From NCBI RefSeq assembly GCF_009746625.1, contig NZ_VWXL01000084.1, forward strand, positions 105,376 through 169,375: a stretch of 64,000 bases of DNA. The letters are read 5' to 3'. Positions 1-7,941 of this stretch are shown piece by piece. Numbering within the stretch: position 1 is the stretch's first letter; the number at the start of each line of letters is the position of its first letter. The notes below the pieces were generated by a model. That model worked only from the letters and a program-made list of their open reading frames with translations. It was not told the origin of the DNA and ran no database searches. Origin of the DNA: Caproicibacter fermentans (GTDB taxonomy: Bacteria; Bacillota; Clostridia; Oscillospirales; Acutalibacteraceae). The position numbers and the translations under genes are program-made.

Positions 1-798
1 ACGGACATCGACTGTATTTTTGCCGGCGACCTTTTAAATCAGTGCATCTCCTCCACATTCGGGCTGAAAAGCCTGGATATTCCGTTTCTGGGGCAGTTCG
101 GGGCCTGCTCCACCATGGCGCAGACGCTCGGAATCGCCTCGCTGTTTGTCGAGTCCGGCGCGGCCGGACGCGCGGCGGCGGTGACCTCCTCCCACTTCTG
201 CTCGGCGGAGCGCCAGTACCGCTTTCCGCTGGAATACGGCGGCCAGCGCACGCCGACCGCGCAGTGGACCGCGACGGCGGCCGGGTGCGTCCTGCTCGGC
301 AAGCGGCAGGATAATCCCGGGGCCAAAATCGGGCTGAAGGCGGTTACGTTCGGCAGAATCGCCGATTTCGGCATCAAGGACGCGAACAACATGGGCGCGG
401 CGATGGCCCCCGCCGCCGCGCAGACGCTGATGGACTTTTTCAAGGATTCGGAATCGTCGCCGCAGGAATTCGACCTGATTCTGACCGGAGACCTCGGTTT
501 TATCGGCAGCGAGCTTCTCGAGGAGATCCTCGGGAAGGAGGGAATCGACATCAAGCCGGTGCATAACGACTGCGGAATGATGATTTACGACCGGGAAAAG
601 CAGGACGTCCACGCGGGCGGCTCTGGCTGCGGATGCAGCGCGGCAATTCTGTGCTCCGCCATCCTGCAGCAGATGGAGCAGGGCCAGCTTCACAACGTGC
701 TGTTTGTCGGTACCGGCGCGCTGATGTCGCCGACTTCCTCCCAGCAGGGGGAGAGCATCCCGAGCGTCGCGCATCTGGTCTATCTGACGGCGACGTGA
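1..798 (+). CDS. spoVAD: Stage V sporulation protein AD, 3' part
   Basis: Open from the first base in frame 1, so the 5' end lies outside the window; 265 codons remain. The translation is thiolase-fold-like (FGACSTMAQ near the start, VTSSHFCSAERQYRFP, DCGMMIYDREKQDVHAGGSGCGCSA, then LFVGTGALMSPTSSQQGE), which I recognise as SpoVAD. In spore formers this protein belongs to the SpoVA channel that moves dipicolinic acid into the forespore. The usual partners spoVAC and spoVAE would lie upstream or are absent here. It ends just before a strong hairpin shared with the convergent phosphohexomutase gene. Confidence 0.88.
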   Translation, partial: TDIDCIFAGDLLNQCISSTFGLKSLDIPFLGQFGACSTMAQTLGIASLFVESGAAGRAAAVTSSHFCSAERQYRFPLEYGGQRTPTAQWTATAAGCVLLGKRQDNPGAKIGLKAVTFGRIADFGIKDANNMGAAMAPAAAQTLMDFFKDSESSPQEFDLILTGDLGFIGSELLEEILGKEGIDIKPVHNDCGMMIYDREKQDVHAGGSGCGCSAAILCSAILQQMEQGQLHNVLFVGTGALMSPTSSQQGESIPSVAHLVYLTAT

Positions 799-817
799 CG
801 CGGACCCTGCGCAACAA

Positions 818-862
818 AAGCGGCCGCCCGGCCTGGTTCCAGGCGGGCGGCCGCTTCAAAAG
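818..862. terminator. Hairpin between convergent genes
   Basis: A 13-bp perfect stem (818-830 with 844-856, AAGCGGCCGCCCG) lies between spoVAD and the convergent phosphohexomutase gene. The T-richer side is on the minus strand (TTTGTT), but it can serve both genes. Confidence 0.7.
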
Positions 863-868
863 TGAGAG

Positions 869-2389
869 TTAAAGGCTCTTGTTCAAAGACGAGAGATCCA
901 GGCCGTCGCAGCCGTTCAGATAAACGGAAAGCTGCTCCAGAATCCGCTTGACTCCGCCTTTTTGGTCGCTTTCAACATTCAGCGGCATGATCGGGTCGTG
1001 GACGCTCAGGCGCAGCAGGAACCATCCGTCCCCGTGTTCGCTGTCCAGCGAGACCCGGATGCCCTCGTAATTGTTCGGGGCCTCGGTCCAGCCGGGCTGC
1101 CCGAGGGTGTATTTCCGCAGCCCGGAGATCACGGCCTCGCCGCATTCGCGGAAGTTTTCCTTCCGGATCGGGAAGCGAAGCTCCAGCGCCTCCGCGGGCT
1201 CCCGCAGCGGTTCCAGAAGATCGCCGATGGTTTTGCCCTGCGCGCGCAGGCGGGCGGACAAAATGATGATCTTCGTCACCAGATACGCGCCGTCGTCGAG
1301 AAAATAATTCTCCCGCATGGCCGCGTGTCCGGAGGTTTCAATCGCGAGCGGGCAGTCGACCCCCTCCGCGTTCAGGCGGACGGCTTCGTTGATGACGTTG
1401 CGGTAGCCGCGCTTAAAACGGTGGTGTTTTCCGCCCAGCGTTTTTTCAATGTATTCCGTCAGGCCGCTGGAGGTGACGGAATCGGTGACGACCGTCCCGC
1501 CGGGGCAGTTTTCCAGCGCGATGTGGGAGGCGAGCGCCACAAGCCGGTTGCGGTTGATTTCTTCGCCCGCCGCGTCGACGGCCCCGCCGCGGTCCACGTC
1601 CGTGTCGAAAATGACGCCGAGGTCCGCCTTCGCGCGAATCACCGCGCCGCAGACGGAACGCATCGCCGTTTCGTTTTCGGGGTTCGGGATATGGTTGGGG
1701 AACATGCCGTCGGGTTCCAGAAACTGGCTGCCGGAAACGTCCGCGCCCAGCGGCTCCAGCACGTCGCGCGCGTAAAAGCCGCCCGCGCCGTTTCCGGCGT
1801 CGACGACGATGTGAAAGCCGGAAAGGGGCCTGTCGTAGTCGGGGGCGTTCACGCCTTTGCGAATCATGTCGCAAAGATCGGCGCAGTAGCGGCTCATATA
1901 ATCCGCAGATTCCAGCGCGCCTTTTCCGGGGGCCGGTTTGTCCCCGTTTTGAGCGTGCAGAAGAATCTGTTCAATATCAGGGCCGTCCAGACCGCCGTCC
2001 GGCGTAAAAAATTTCAGCCCGTTGCGGTTCCAGGGGTGGTGGCTCGCGGTAATCTGCACGGAGCCGTCGCAGGACAGGCCGCGTGTCACATGGAACATGG
2101 ACGGCGTGGAGGCAAGCCCGCAGTCCAGCACGTTTACGCCAAAGTCGGTCAGCGCGCCGGAGACGGCGGAGAAAATTCGCTCCGCCGATACGCGGCTGTC
2201 GTGTCCGACGGCGACGCGGAGCTCTTTGACCGGTTTGCCCGCGCGCGCGGACAGCCACAGCGCAAAGCCGCCGGCCAGCTTTCCAAGTGTTTCGTCGGTC
2301 AGGTTTACCGCCTCGCCGTCAACGCCCTCGCTAGCCACGCCTCGGATGTCCGTTCCGCTTTTCAGCTGTTTCCAGTAGGAATTTAACAA
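869..2389 (-). CDS. Phosphomannomutase/phosphoglucomutase family protein (variant motifs)
   Basis: Alpha-D-phosphohexomutase, the family that interconverts hexose 1- and 6-phosphates. The four family loops are present in altered form: phosphoserine loop TASHHPW at about residue 116 (usual TASHNP), metal loop DTDVDR at about 262-267 (usual DGDxDR), sugar loop ETSGH, and a C-terminal phosphate loop LSVHDP in place of the usual R-S-GTEP. I chose the TTG at 2389 because AAAGGGG lies 8 nt upstream and the protein then begins LLNSYWKQLKSGTDIRG, a normal family start. An ATG at 2437 is in frame, but the promoter at 2446-2474 would start transcription almost on it. Substrate cannot be told from sequence; manA (22.4 kb) would fit mannose use. 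Confidence 0.83.
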   Translation of the reverse strand: MLNSYWKQLKSGTDIRGVASEGVDGEAVNLTDETLGKLAGGFALWLSARAGKPVKELRVAVGHDSRVSAERIFSAVSGALTDFGVNVLDCGLASTPSMFHVTRGLSCDGSVQITASHHPWNRNGLKFFTPDGGLDGPDIEQILLHAQNGDKPAPGKGALESADYMSRYCADLCDMIRKGVNAPDYDRPLSGFHIVVDAGNGAGGFYARDVLEPLGADVSGSQFLEPDGMFPNHIPNPENETAMRSVCGAVIRAKADLGVIFDTDVDRGGAVDAAGEEINRNRLVALASHIALENCPGGTVVTDSVTSSGLTEYIEKTLGGKHHRFKRGYRNVINEAVRLNAEGVDCPLAIETSGHAAMRENYFLDDGAYLVTKIIILSARLRAQGKTIGDLLEPLREPAEALELRFPIRKENFRECGEAVISGLRKYTLGQPGWTEAPNNYEGIRVSLDSEHGDGWFLLRLSVHDPIMPLNVESDQKGGVKRILEQLSVYLNGCDGLDLSSLNKSL

Positions 2390-2445
2390 GGTTTTGGCCC
2401 CTTTCGTCGGGCCCTGCGCAGCAAGACCCGGGTTCATTTGCTCTC

Positions 2446-2474
2446 ATTATAGAGCCTGCGCGGATATTTGTAAA
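2446..2474 (-). promoter_or_regulatory. Promoter of the phosphohexomutase gene
   Basis: On the minus strand TTTACA and TATAAT are separated by 17 bp. Transcription would begin near 2439, which favours the downstream TTG start over the ATG at 2437. Confidence 0.6.
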
Positions 2475-2486
2475 CGGGGTGAAAGA

Positions 2487-3173
2487 ATGGAACAATTAAT
2501 CTCGGTGACGGATCTGACAAAAATTTATCGGATGGGCGACAGCGAGGTGTACGCGCTCGCCGGGGTCACGCTCCGCGTGAACCGGGGCGAATTTCTCGCG
2601 ATCGTCGGACGGTCCGGCAGCGGAAAGTCGACCCTGATGAATATCATCGGATGCCTGGACACGCCCTCTTCCGGGGAATATTATCTCGAGGGCGAAAACG
2701 TCGCGGGGCTGAGCGAAAAAAAGCTGACGCGGATTCGCAACCGACGCATCGGGTTCATCTTTCAGAGTTTCAACCTGATCAGCGGGCAGGACGCTCTGGA
2801 AAACGTCGAGCTTCCTCTAATTTACCGCGGAATTCCCAGAGCGGAGCGGCGCGCGCTGGCGCAGGAGGCGCTGATCGAGGTCGGGCTGGGCGGCAGAATG
2901 CACCACCGCCCGGCGCAGATGAGCGGCGGGCAGCAGCAGCGGGTCGCCATCGCCCGCGCCATCGCGGCAAGGCCGCCGATCCTTCTCGCGGACGAGCCGA
3001 CCGGCAATCTGGATTCGCGCTCCGGCGGTGAGGTGATGGAGATCCTGCATTCGCTGCACCGAATGGGGCGCACCGTCGTGCTGATCACGCACGACGACCG
3101 GATCGCGGAGACAGCCGACCGCGTGGTCCGCATTCAGGACGGGAAAATCGCGTCGGAGGAAAAACGGAATTGA
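2487..3173 (+). CDS. ABC transporter ATP-binding protein (MacB/LolD type)
   Basis: A 228-residue ABC ATPase with Walker A GRSGSGKST, Q-loop FQSFN, signature MSGGQQQRVAIARA and Walker B ILLADEPTGNLD. The PTGNLD form and the length place it in the MacB/LolD/FtsE-like subfamily that drives efflux or lipoprotein-type permeases. The start at 2487 has GGGGTG about 8 nt upstream; the open frame continues 31 codons further 5' without a ribosome site. No permease gene is adjacent: upstream is a divergent mutase, downstream a separately promoted DUF1292 gene. The partner must be encoded elsewhere or be lost. Confidence 0.9.
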   Translation: MEQLISVTDLTKIYRMGDSEVYALAGVTLRVNRGEFLAIVGRSGSGKSTLMNIIGCLDTPSSGEYYLEGENVAGLSEKKLTRIRNRRIGFIFQSFNLISGQDALENVELPLIYRGIPRAERRALAQEALIEVGLGGRMHHRPAQMSGGQQQRVAIARAIAARPPILLADEPTGNLDSRSGGEVMEILHSLHRMGRTVVLITHDDRIAETADRVVRIQDGKIASEEKRN

Positions 3174-3198
3174 CAAACCGCGCCGCCGGGTATAATAT
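3170..3198 (+). promoter_or_regulatory. Promoter of the DUF1292 gene
   Basis: TTGACA (3170-3175) overlaps the stop codon of the ABC gene and TATAAT is at 3191-3196. The spacer is a short 15 bp; using TAATAT (3193-3198) as the -10 gives 17. Confidence 0.6.
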
Positions 3199-3248
3199 GG
3201 AAATCAGAAAATTTATATCCGCTCTAGGCGGCGAAAGGAGGCTCGCTC

Positions 3249-3512
3249 ATGTCTTCTCCGGTACAACTGCACGACGTCGATGTAAATTCTTTTTTAAAGG
3301 TCCTTGACGACTGCAAGGGCAAAGTGTTCCTGGTAACTGACGAAGGAGACCGGCTCAACCTGAAGAGCAAACTCAGCCAGCTTGTCGGTCTGACAAGACT
3401 GATTGAAGGCGGCAAGATTGCCGAGGCCTTTGTCATGTGCGACGATCCCGAGGATGAGTCAAAGCTGTTTCGTTTCAACCTGTTTGGAAGCGAAGGAAAA
3501 GAACCGAAGTAA
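3249..3512 (+). CDS. DUF1292 family protein
   Basis: A small acidic protein of 87 residues, with the DUF1292 pattern of a beta-rich VFLVTDEGDRLNLKSKLSQLVGLTRL core and a C-terminal DDPEDESKLFRFN stretch. The start is set by AAAGGAGG 9 nt upstream. No biochemical role is established for this family, which is common in Firmicutes, often near aaRS, ruvX or mutS2 genes. Here it stands alone between its own promoter and a strong terminator. Confidence 0.78.
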   Translation: MSSPVQLHDVDVNSFLKVLDDCKGKVFLVTDEGDRLNLKSKLSQLVGLTRLIEGGKIAEAFVMCDDPEDESKLFRFNLFGSEGKEPK

Positions 3513-3518
3513 TAAACA

Positions 3519-3550
3519 AAACAGCCGGGGCGAAAGCCCCGGCTGTTTTT
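3519..3550. terminator. Bidirectional terminator
   Basis: Stem AACAGCCGGGGC / GCCCCGGCTGTT with a GAAA tetraloop, T-run on the + side and TTTGTTTATT on the minus side. It serves the DUF1292 gene and the convergent surface protein gene. Confidence 0.9.
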
Positions 3551-3565
3551 CCGCAGGATGCGGGA

Positions 3566-4633
3566 TTAAATATCGTCGTTGAAAAATTTATCCCAGTCGA
3601 AATTCTTTTTTTCCCCGTCGACCGCGCGCGCCTGGGAACGGGAAGAGTCGTAATCCTTCCGCCGCGCATCCTCGGCGCGCGCCTGCGGAGGAATGGGCCT
3701 TGTGTCGTCCGAATCCGATCCGGCGCTTCTGGCCCGCGGCTCGGGCTCCGGTTCTTCCGGCGCGGCATAGGGGCCGGTGCTGTTGGAGCTGATGTCGGTG
3801 AATTCCAGGTCGTCAAACTCCTCCGTACCGGCGCCGGATTTTGGGCCGCGCGGGCCCGGGCCGCTGAAAAACTGAAGATAGAGAAAGGCCCCGATGCCGC
3901 AGGCGGACAGGACGATCAGCGCGATTCCCACCGGGAACAGCCAGGAGCCGCCACCGCCCTGCGAGGCAGCCGATGATGCCTGGGAAGACGCGGTCCCCGC
4001 GGCGGACGCCGCCTGCGAGCCGGTCGAAAGGATGGAATTCCAGTCCTCGGAAGAGAGCACGCCGGGGTCGCTGACGGCCTCTTCCGCACGGGACGCCGCC
4101 TGCTCCACTTCCCGCTGATGCGTGTCCACGCTCGCGTAGCTGGAGGGCTTCCGGCTGGATTCGGCGCTCGCCTCCCATTTAGCGGTCAGCGAGATTTCCG
4201 AATAGATCTCGAAGGAAGAGGAAACCTTCGCGCCGTTCATGGTCCAGTAGTCGAACAGGTAGCCTTTGCGCGTTGGCACGGCCAGATTCTTTACCTGCGT
4301 TCCGGGCTTCACATTGACGACCCTGACCGCGCTGCCGTCGTTGTAATCCAGCTTGACCATAACGGTTTCTTCCTGCGGAGGGACGTCCACGTTCCCGGTC
4401 CCGTCCGCGTTAGACGTGACCTGCGATTCGCCGGAAGACGGCGAAGAGGAGGATTCCTGAGACGAGGAAACGGACGACGATTTGTTCACAGCCGACGAAA
4501 CCGGAGTGGAAGAGTCGTTTTCCGGCGTGATGCCGGCCTGGGCGAACGCGGTCACAGTGAAAAAAACCGCGCTGAAAAGAACGGTAAAAAGGACAATTAT
4601 GTATTTTTTTGCTCTTTGATTCATATCATGCAA
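3566..4633 (-). CDS. Membrane-anchored surface protein with an InlB-type repeat
   Basis: A 355-residue protein I cannot name. N-terminal signal peptide (KKYIIVLFTVLFSAVFFTVTAFA), then a Ser-rich low-complexity linker, one InlB B-repeat (Listeria-Bacteroides type: VKLDYNDGS...GYLFDYWTMNGAKV...LTAKW, about residues 92-153), a second Ser/Ala-rich region, one transmembrane helix (WLFPVGIALIVLSACGIGAFL, about 230-252) and a charged cytoplasmic tail ending FDWDKFFNDDI. Topology is thus outside-repeat, inside-tail. GAGAGG precedes the ATG at 4633 by 7 nt; ATG 4624 is an alternative. InlB repeats are usually adhesin or cell-surface modules. The tail could bind a cytoplasmic partner, but nothing here identifies it. 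Confidence 0.7.
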   Translation of the reverse strand: MHDMNQRAKKYIIVLFTVLFSAVFFTVTAFAQAGITPENDSSTPVSSAVNKSSSVSSSQESSSSPSSGESQVTSNADGTGNVDVPPQEETVMVKLDYNDGSAVRVVNVKPGTQVKNLAVPTRKGYLFDYWTMNGAKVSSSFEIYSEISLTAKWEASAESSRKPSSYASVDTHQREVEQAASRAEEAVSDPGVLSSEDWNSILSTGSQAASAAGTASSQASSAASQGGGGSWLFPVGIALIVLSACGIGAFLYLQFFSGPGPRGPKSGAGTEEFDDLEFTDISSNSTGPYAAPEEPEPEPRARSAGSDSDDTRPIPPQARAEDARRKDYDSSRSQARAVDGEKKNFDWDKFFNDDI

Positions 4634-4738
4634 ATCCTCTCAACAAAAACTCTTTTCATATTATCATATCCGGGTGTTAAAATACAACTGGAACCGTACA
4701 GAAAGAAACAACATTTTTTTCCGGCAGCTCTGAAAAGT

Positions 4739-4767
4739 TTGAAAAACAGGCCCCGCGGTGTTATAAT
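4739..4767 (+). promoter_or_regulatory. Promoter of degV
   Basis: TTGAAA (4739-4744), 17-bp spacer, TATAAT (4762-4767), 36 nt before the DegV start. Confidence 0.75.
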
Positions 4768-4803
4768 GACATTTAATTACAAGCATTTGGAGGAGATTAT
4801 TTC

Positions 4804-5646
4804 ATGGCCGTTTTGATCAGCGCCGACAGCGCCTGCGATTTGTTTCCCGACTTGTACAAACAGCGCGGGATTACGATTGTTCCACTTTCGATCAATATCG
4901 GCGAGGCGTCCTACAAGGATGTTTTTGAAATCGGGCCGGACGAACTTTTCAAGGACTATGAGCGAACCAAACGGCTGCCAAAAACCGCCGCGCCCCCGCC
5001 GGTCGATTTCTTTGAGGTGTTCCGAAAAGCCGCCGAAAACGGCGACAGCGTGGTCCACCTTGCCATGAACTCTAAATTTTCCTCGTCCTATCAGAACGCC
5101 TGCATTGCGGCCGCAGAATTCGACAACGTCTATGTCGTTAACACCTATACGTTAAGCTCCGCGCAGGGATTATTGGTTCTGCGCGCGGCGGATATGCGCG
5201 ACGCGGGATGCTCCGCGAAAGAAATTTATGAGCAGATGGAAAAGGATAAACAGCGCGTGAGGACCTATGTTCTTCTGGACACGCTGGAATTTGCCTACCG
5301 GGGAGGGCGGGCGACCATGCTGCAGATGTTCGGCGCGAATCTTTTAAAGCTGCGCCCCTGCCTGCTCCTTGACAATCAGGGCGTTTTGTCCGTCTGTAAA
5401 AAATTCCGGGGCAATTTTCAGCAGGTGTGCCGGGAATACGCCCGGTTTGTTCTGTCGCAGCCGAATCCGGACGGCGAGCGCGCGTTTGTTTCCACCACCG
5501 GAATGGACCGCAAGCTGTTCGATGAAATCGTGGGGATCGTGAAGGACAGCGGCAAATTCCGGGAAGTCATGACTTCCCGGGCCGGCTGCTCCATGACGAC
5601 CCACACCGGGCCGAATACGCTCGTGATTTTCTATCTGGAAAAATAA
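4804..5646 (+). CDS. DegV family fatty-acid-binding protein
   Basis: 280 residues with the full DegV fold: N-terminal ISADSACDLF (ligand-contact segment), FKTSAAPPP-like TAAPPPVDF, NTYTLSSAQG, the YRGGRATMLQMFGANLLKLRP segment and C-terminal THTGPNTLVIFYLEK. DegV/FakB proteins bind a fatty acid and present it to the FakA kinase for phosphorylation into phospholipid; no FakA lies nearby. The start at 4804 follows GGAGGAG. An upstream sigma-A-like promoter makes this the first gene of a unit that may include the next acetyltransferase (22-30 nt gap). Confidence 0.9.
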   Translation: MAVLISADSACDLFPDLYKQRGITIVPLSINIGEASYKDVFEIGPDELFKDYERTKRLPKTAAPPPVDFFEVFRKAAENGDSVVHLAMNSKFSSSYQNACIAAAEFDNVYVVNTYTLSSAQGLLVLRAADMRDAGCSAKEIYEQMEKDKQRVRTYVLLDTLEFAYRGGRATMLQMFGANLLKLRPCLLLDNQGVLSVCKKFRGNFQQVCREYARFVLSQPNPDGERAFVSTTGMDRKLFDEIVGIVKDSGKFREVMTSRAGCSMTTHTGPNTLVIFYLEK

Positions 5647-5676
5647 AGGCCGCGGCCGCAAGAGGGGATGAACCGC

Positions 5677-6708
5677 ATGAAACCGATGCAGACCCGCAGG
5701 CTTTTGCTGCGGCCCTGGTGCATGGAAGACCTTGAGGATTTTTACGCGTATGCGAAGGACCCCGAAATCGGGCCGAACGCGGGCTGGAAACCCCATTCCT
5801 CGCTCGACGAAAGCCGTGAAATCCTGAAAAGCTTTGTGGGCAACGAGGAAGTCAACGCGATCGTTCTGCGGGAAAACGGAAGGGTGGTCGGCTCGCTGGG
5901 ACTGCACCCCGACCGCCTTTCGCATGAGGGCATGGGCCCCTGCCGGGAGGTCGGTTATGTGCTGGCGCGGGATTGCTGGGGCCGGGGACTGATGACGGAG
6001 GCCGTGAAACGGGCACAGCGGTACGCGTTTGAGGAAATAGGGCTTGCGCTGCTTTCGGTGGCGCATTTTCCGTTCAATACCCGGTCGGGCCGTGTGATTG
6101 CAAAAAGCGGATTCCGCTACGAAAAGACGCTTCAGGGCTCTTACATAGATTACCGCGGCGTGAAGATGGACGAAGTCTGCTACCTGATGACGCGGGAAGA
6201 GTATTTTACCCGCCGGGACCGGGCGAACGGCCTTTTCTGCCGCCCAGGCCTGACGGAGGAGGAGGCGAGGGCCGTCTGCTCCTGGCGTTACGCGGGCGAG
6301 TACGCCCGCTACGATATGCCGGAGTGGGACGCCGCCGTCGCCGGCGGATGGGCGATTACCAAACCGGAAGTCCGGGAATCCCAATACTGGGCGGTTCTGG
6401 ATTCCGCCGGGGAGCTGTACGCCTTTTTCCGCTTCCGGGAAACCGAATCCGGCATGACGGTCGGTCTTGGCGTGAACCCGGAGTCCTGCGGAAACGGGAG
6501 CGGGCGGCAAGTCATGGAGCTGATTCTGGACAGCTTCCGGCAGAAGTACCCCGGCATGCCGCTGGAGCTGGACGTGCAGGACTGGAACCGGCGCGCCGTC
6601 TCCTGCTATGAAAGCGCCGGATTTGTCATTGCGGACCACCATTTCATGAAGACGCATCTGGGCGAGGCGATGTATTACCGCATGCGGTATACGCCGGGCG
6701 AGAGATAG
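5677..6708 (+). CDS. Tandem GNAT-domain acetyltransferase
   Basis: 343 residues containing two GNAT folds. The first (about 1-175) is RimJ/RimL-like: TRRLLLRPWCMEDL, GLHPDRLSHEG, then GYVLARDCWGRGLMTEAV and NTRSGRVIAKSGFRYEKTLQG. The second (about 180-340) has the pattern AGEYARYDMPEW, VGLGVNPESCGNGSGRQVMELI and WNRRAVSCYESAGF. GNAT enzymes move acetyl from acetyl-CoA to an amine; no substrate is evident. ATG 5677 is preferred to 5668 because GAGGGG lies 9 nt upstream of it but abuts the other. Likely co-transcribed with degV. Confidence 0.83.
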   Translation: MKPMQTRRLLLRPWCMEDLEDFYAYAKDPEIGPNAGWKPHSSLDESREILKSFVGNEEVNAIVLRENGRVVGSLGLHPDRLSHEGMGPCREVGYVLARDCWGRGLMTEAVKRAQRYAFEEIGLALLSVAHFPFNTRSGRVIAKSGFRYEKTLQGSYIDYRGVKMDEVCYLMTREEYFTRRDRANGLFCRPGLTEEEARAVCSWRYAGEYARYDMPEWDAAVAGGWAITKPEVRESQYWAVLDSAGELYAFFRFRETESGMTVGLGVNPESCGNGSGRQVMELILDSFRQKYPGMPLELDVQDWNRRAVSCYESAGFVIADHHFMKTHLGEAMYYRMRYTPGER

Positions 6709-6720
6709 ATAGAAAGAAAT

Positions 6721-6770
6721 AAGCCGGTCTTAAACGGGAAACATCCCGCATGAAGACCGGCTTTCTTTTT
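6721..6770. terminator. Terminator between GNAT and dusB
   Basis: Stem AAGCCGGTCTT (6721-6731) with AAGACCGGCTT (6753-6763), with an inner CGGGA/TCCCG pair and a T-rich tail on the + strand. It overlaps the last codons of the convergent dusB. Confidence 0.8.
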
Positions 6771-7752
6771 ATTCTTTTTCGTTTTCCGCGATGACGTCCT
6801 TTGTCAGCGCTTCCAGCTCCGCCATCGTGGAGAGCAGCGACCCGCGCCGGCGGAATTCGGCGGCGCCCCGCAGGCCCTTCAGGTACCAGCCGACGTGCTT
6901 CCTCGCCTCGTTCATCGCGCGGCGCTCGTCCTTGTAGCGGCACATCAGCTCCGCCTGCCGCAGCAGGACGAGCATTTTTTCAGAAACGCCGGGCGGGGGC
7001 AGAATGCGGCAGGATTCCGTCAGGTACGCGTTGATTTCCCGGAAGACCCACGGGTTGCCGAGCGCGCCGCGCCCGACCATCACGCCGTCGCAGCCGGTCC
7101 GCTCCAGCATCAGGGCGGCGGATTGAGCCCCCGTCACGTCGCCGTTGCCGAGGACCGGGACGGAAACGGCCTCTTTGACCGCCTTGATGACGCCCCAATC
7201 GGGGTTCGGGGCGTACATCTGGCTGCGGGTCCGCGCGTGAACCGTCACGGCGGCGGCCCCGGCCTGCTGGCAGATTTTTGCCACCTCGACGGCGTTTCTG
7301 CTTTTCTCGTCCCATCCCGCGCGCATTTTGACCGTGACCGGCACGGGGACGGCGGCTTTCACCGCCGCGACGATCTCGCCGCAGAGCGCGGGGTCTTTCA
7401 TCAGCGCGCTGCCCGCGCCGGGGCCGGTGATCTTCGGGGCGGGGCAGCCCATGTTGAGGTCGATGGCGTCGGGGGCAAAGTCCATCGCACGCTTCGCGCC
7501 CTCCGCCATCACGTCCGGCTCGCTGCCGAACAGCTGAATCGCGCCCGGACGGGCGTCGGCGCCCAGCTCCATTAATTCCGGCGTTTTTTTATCGTTGAAT
7601 TGAAGCGCTTTGGCGCTGACCATTTCGCTGGTCGTCATCGCCGCGCCGAACGAAGCGCAGATTTCGCGGAACGCGCGGTCGCCCGCGCCCGCCATCGGCG
7701 CCAGCACCGCCCGGCCCGAAAGCTCGACCGTGCCGATCTTGATCGTATCCAT
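6769..7752 (-). CDS. dusB: tRNA-dihydrouridine synthase
   Basis: 327 residues of the DusB/NifR3 type, an FMN enzyme that reduces uridine to dihydrouridine in the tRNA D-loop. Landmarks are LAPMAGAGDRAFR at the N terminus, DLNMGCPAPKI with the catalytic Cys (about 101), VTVKMRAGW, TVHARTRSQMY, PVLGNGDVTG and MVGRGALGNPW. AAAGGATG is 5 nt upstream of the ATG. A promoter lies at 7801-7829. In B. subtilis and relatives dusB sits near folate and lysS genes; here it is isolated beside a repeat-rich gap. Confidence 0.93.
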   Translation of the reverse strand: MDTIKIGTVELSGRAVLAPMAGAGDRAFREICASFGAAMTTSEMVSAKALQFNDKKTPELMELGADARPGAIQLFGSEPDVMAEGAKRAMDFAPDAIDLNMGCPAPKITGPGAGSALMKDPALCGEIVAAVKAAVPVPVTVKMRAGWDEKSRNAVEVAKICQQAGAAAVTVHARTRSQMYAPNPDWGVIKAVKEAVSVPVLGNGDVTGAQSAALMLERTGCDGVMVGRGALGNPWVFREINAYLTESCRILPPPGVSEKMLVLLRQAELMCRYKDERRAMNEARKHVGWYLKGLRGAAEFRRRGSLLSTMAELEALTKDVIAENEKE

Positions 7753-7800
7753 AAAAACATCCTTTGATTCTGATAGCAGTCCCTGTTCAGGGCTACGGTT

Positions 7801-7829
7801 ATTATATCGCTTGCCCTCACCTTTGTACA
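7801..7829 (-). promoter_or_regulatory. Promoter of dusB
   Basis: On the minus strand TGTACA, 17-bp spacer, TATAAT. The leader then carries a short CCCTG-AA-CAGGG hairpin. Confidence 0.55.
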
Positions 7830-7941
7830 GCGGCGGCGCAAAGGGAACATTTTCAACAGTCCGAGGTGAAAAAGTTGAAAACTTTAAGTCGTCACAGGAT
7901 TGATTTTTTCAATTCTGTCCTCTGGTCGTATGGGGACGCAA

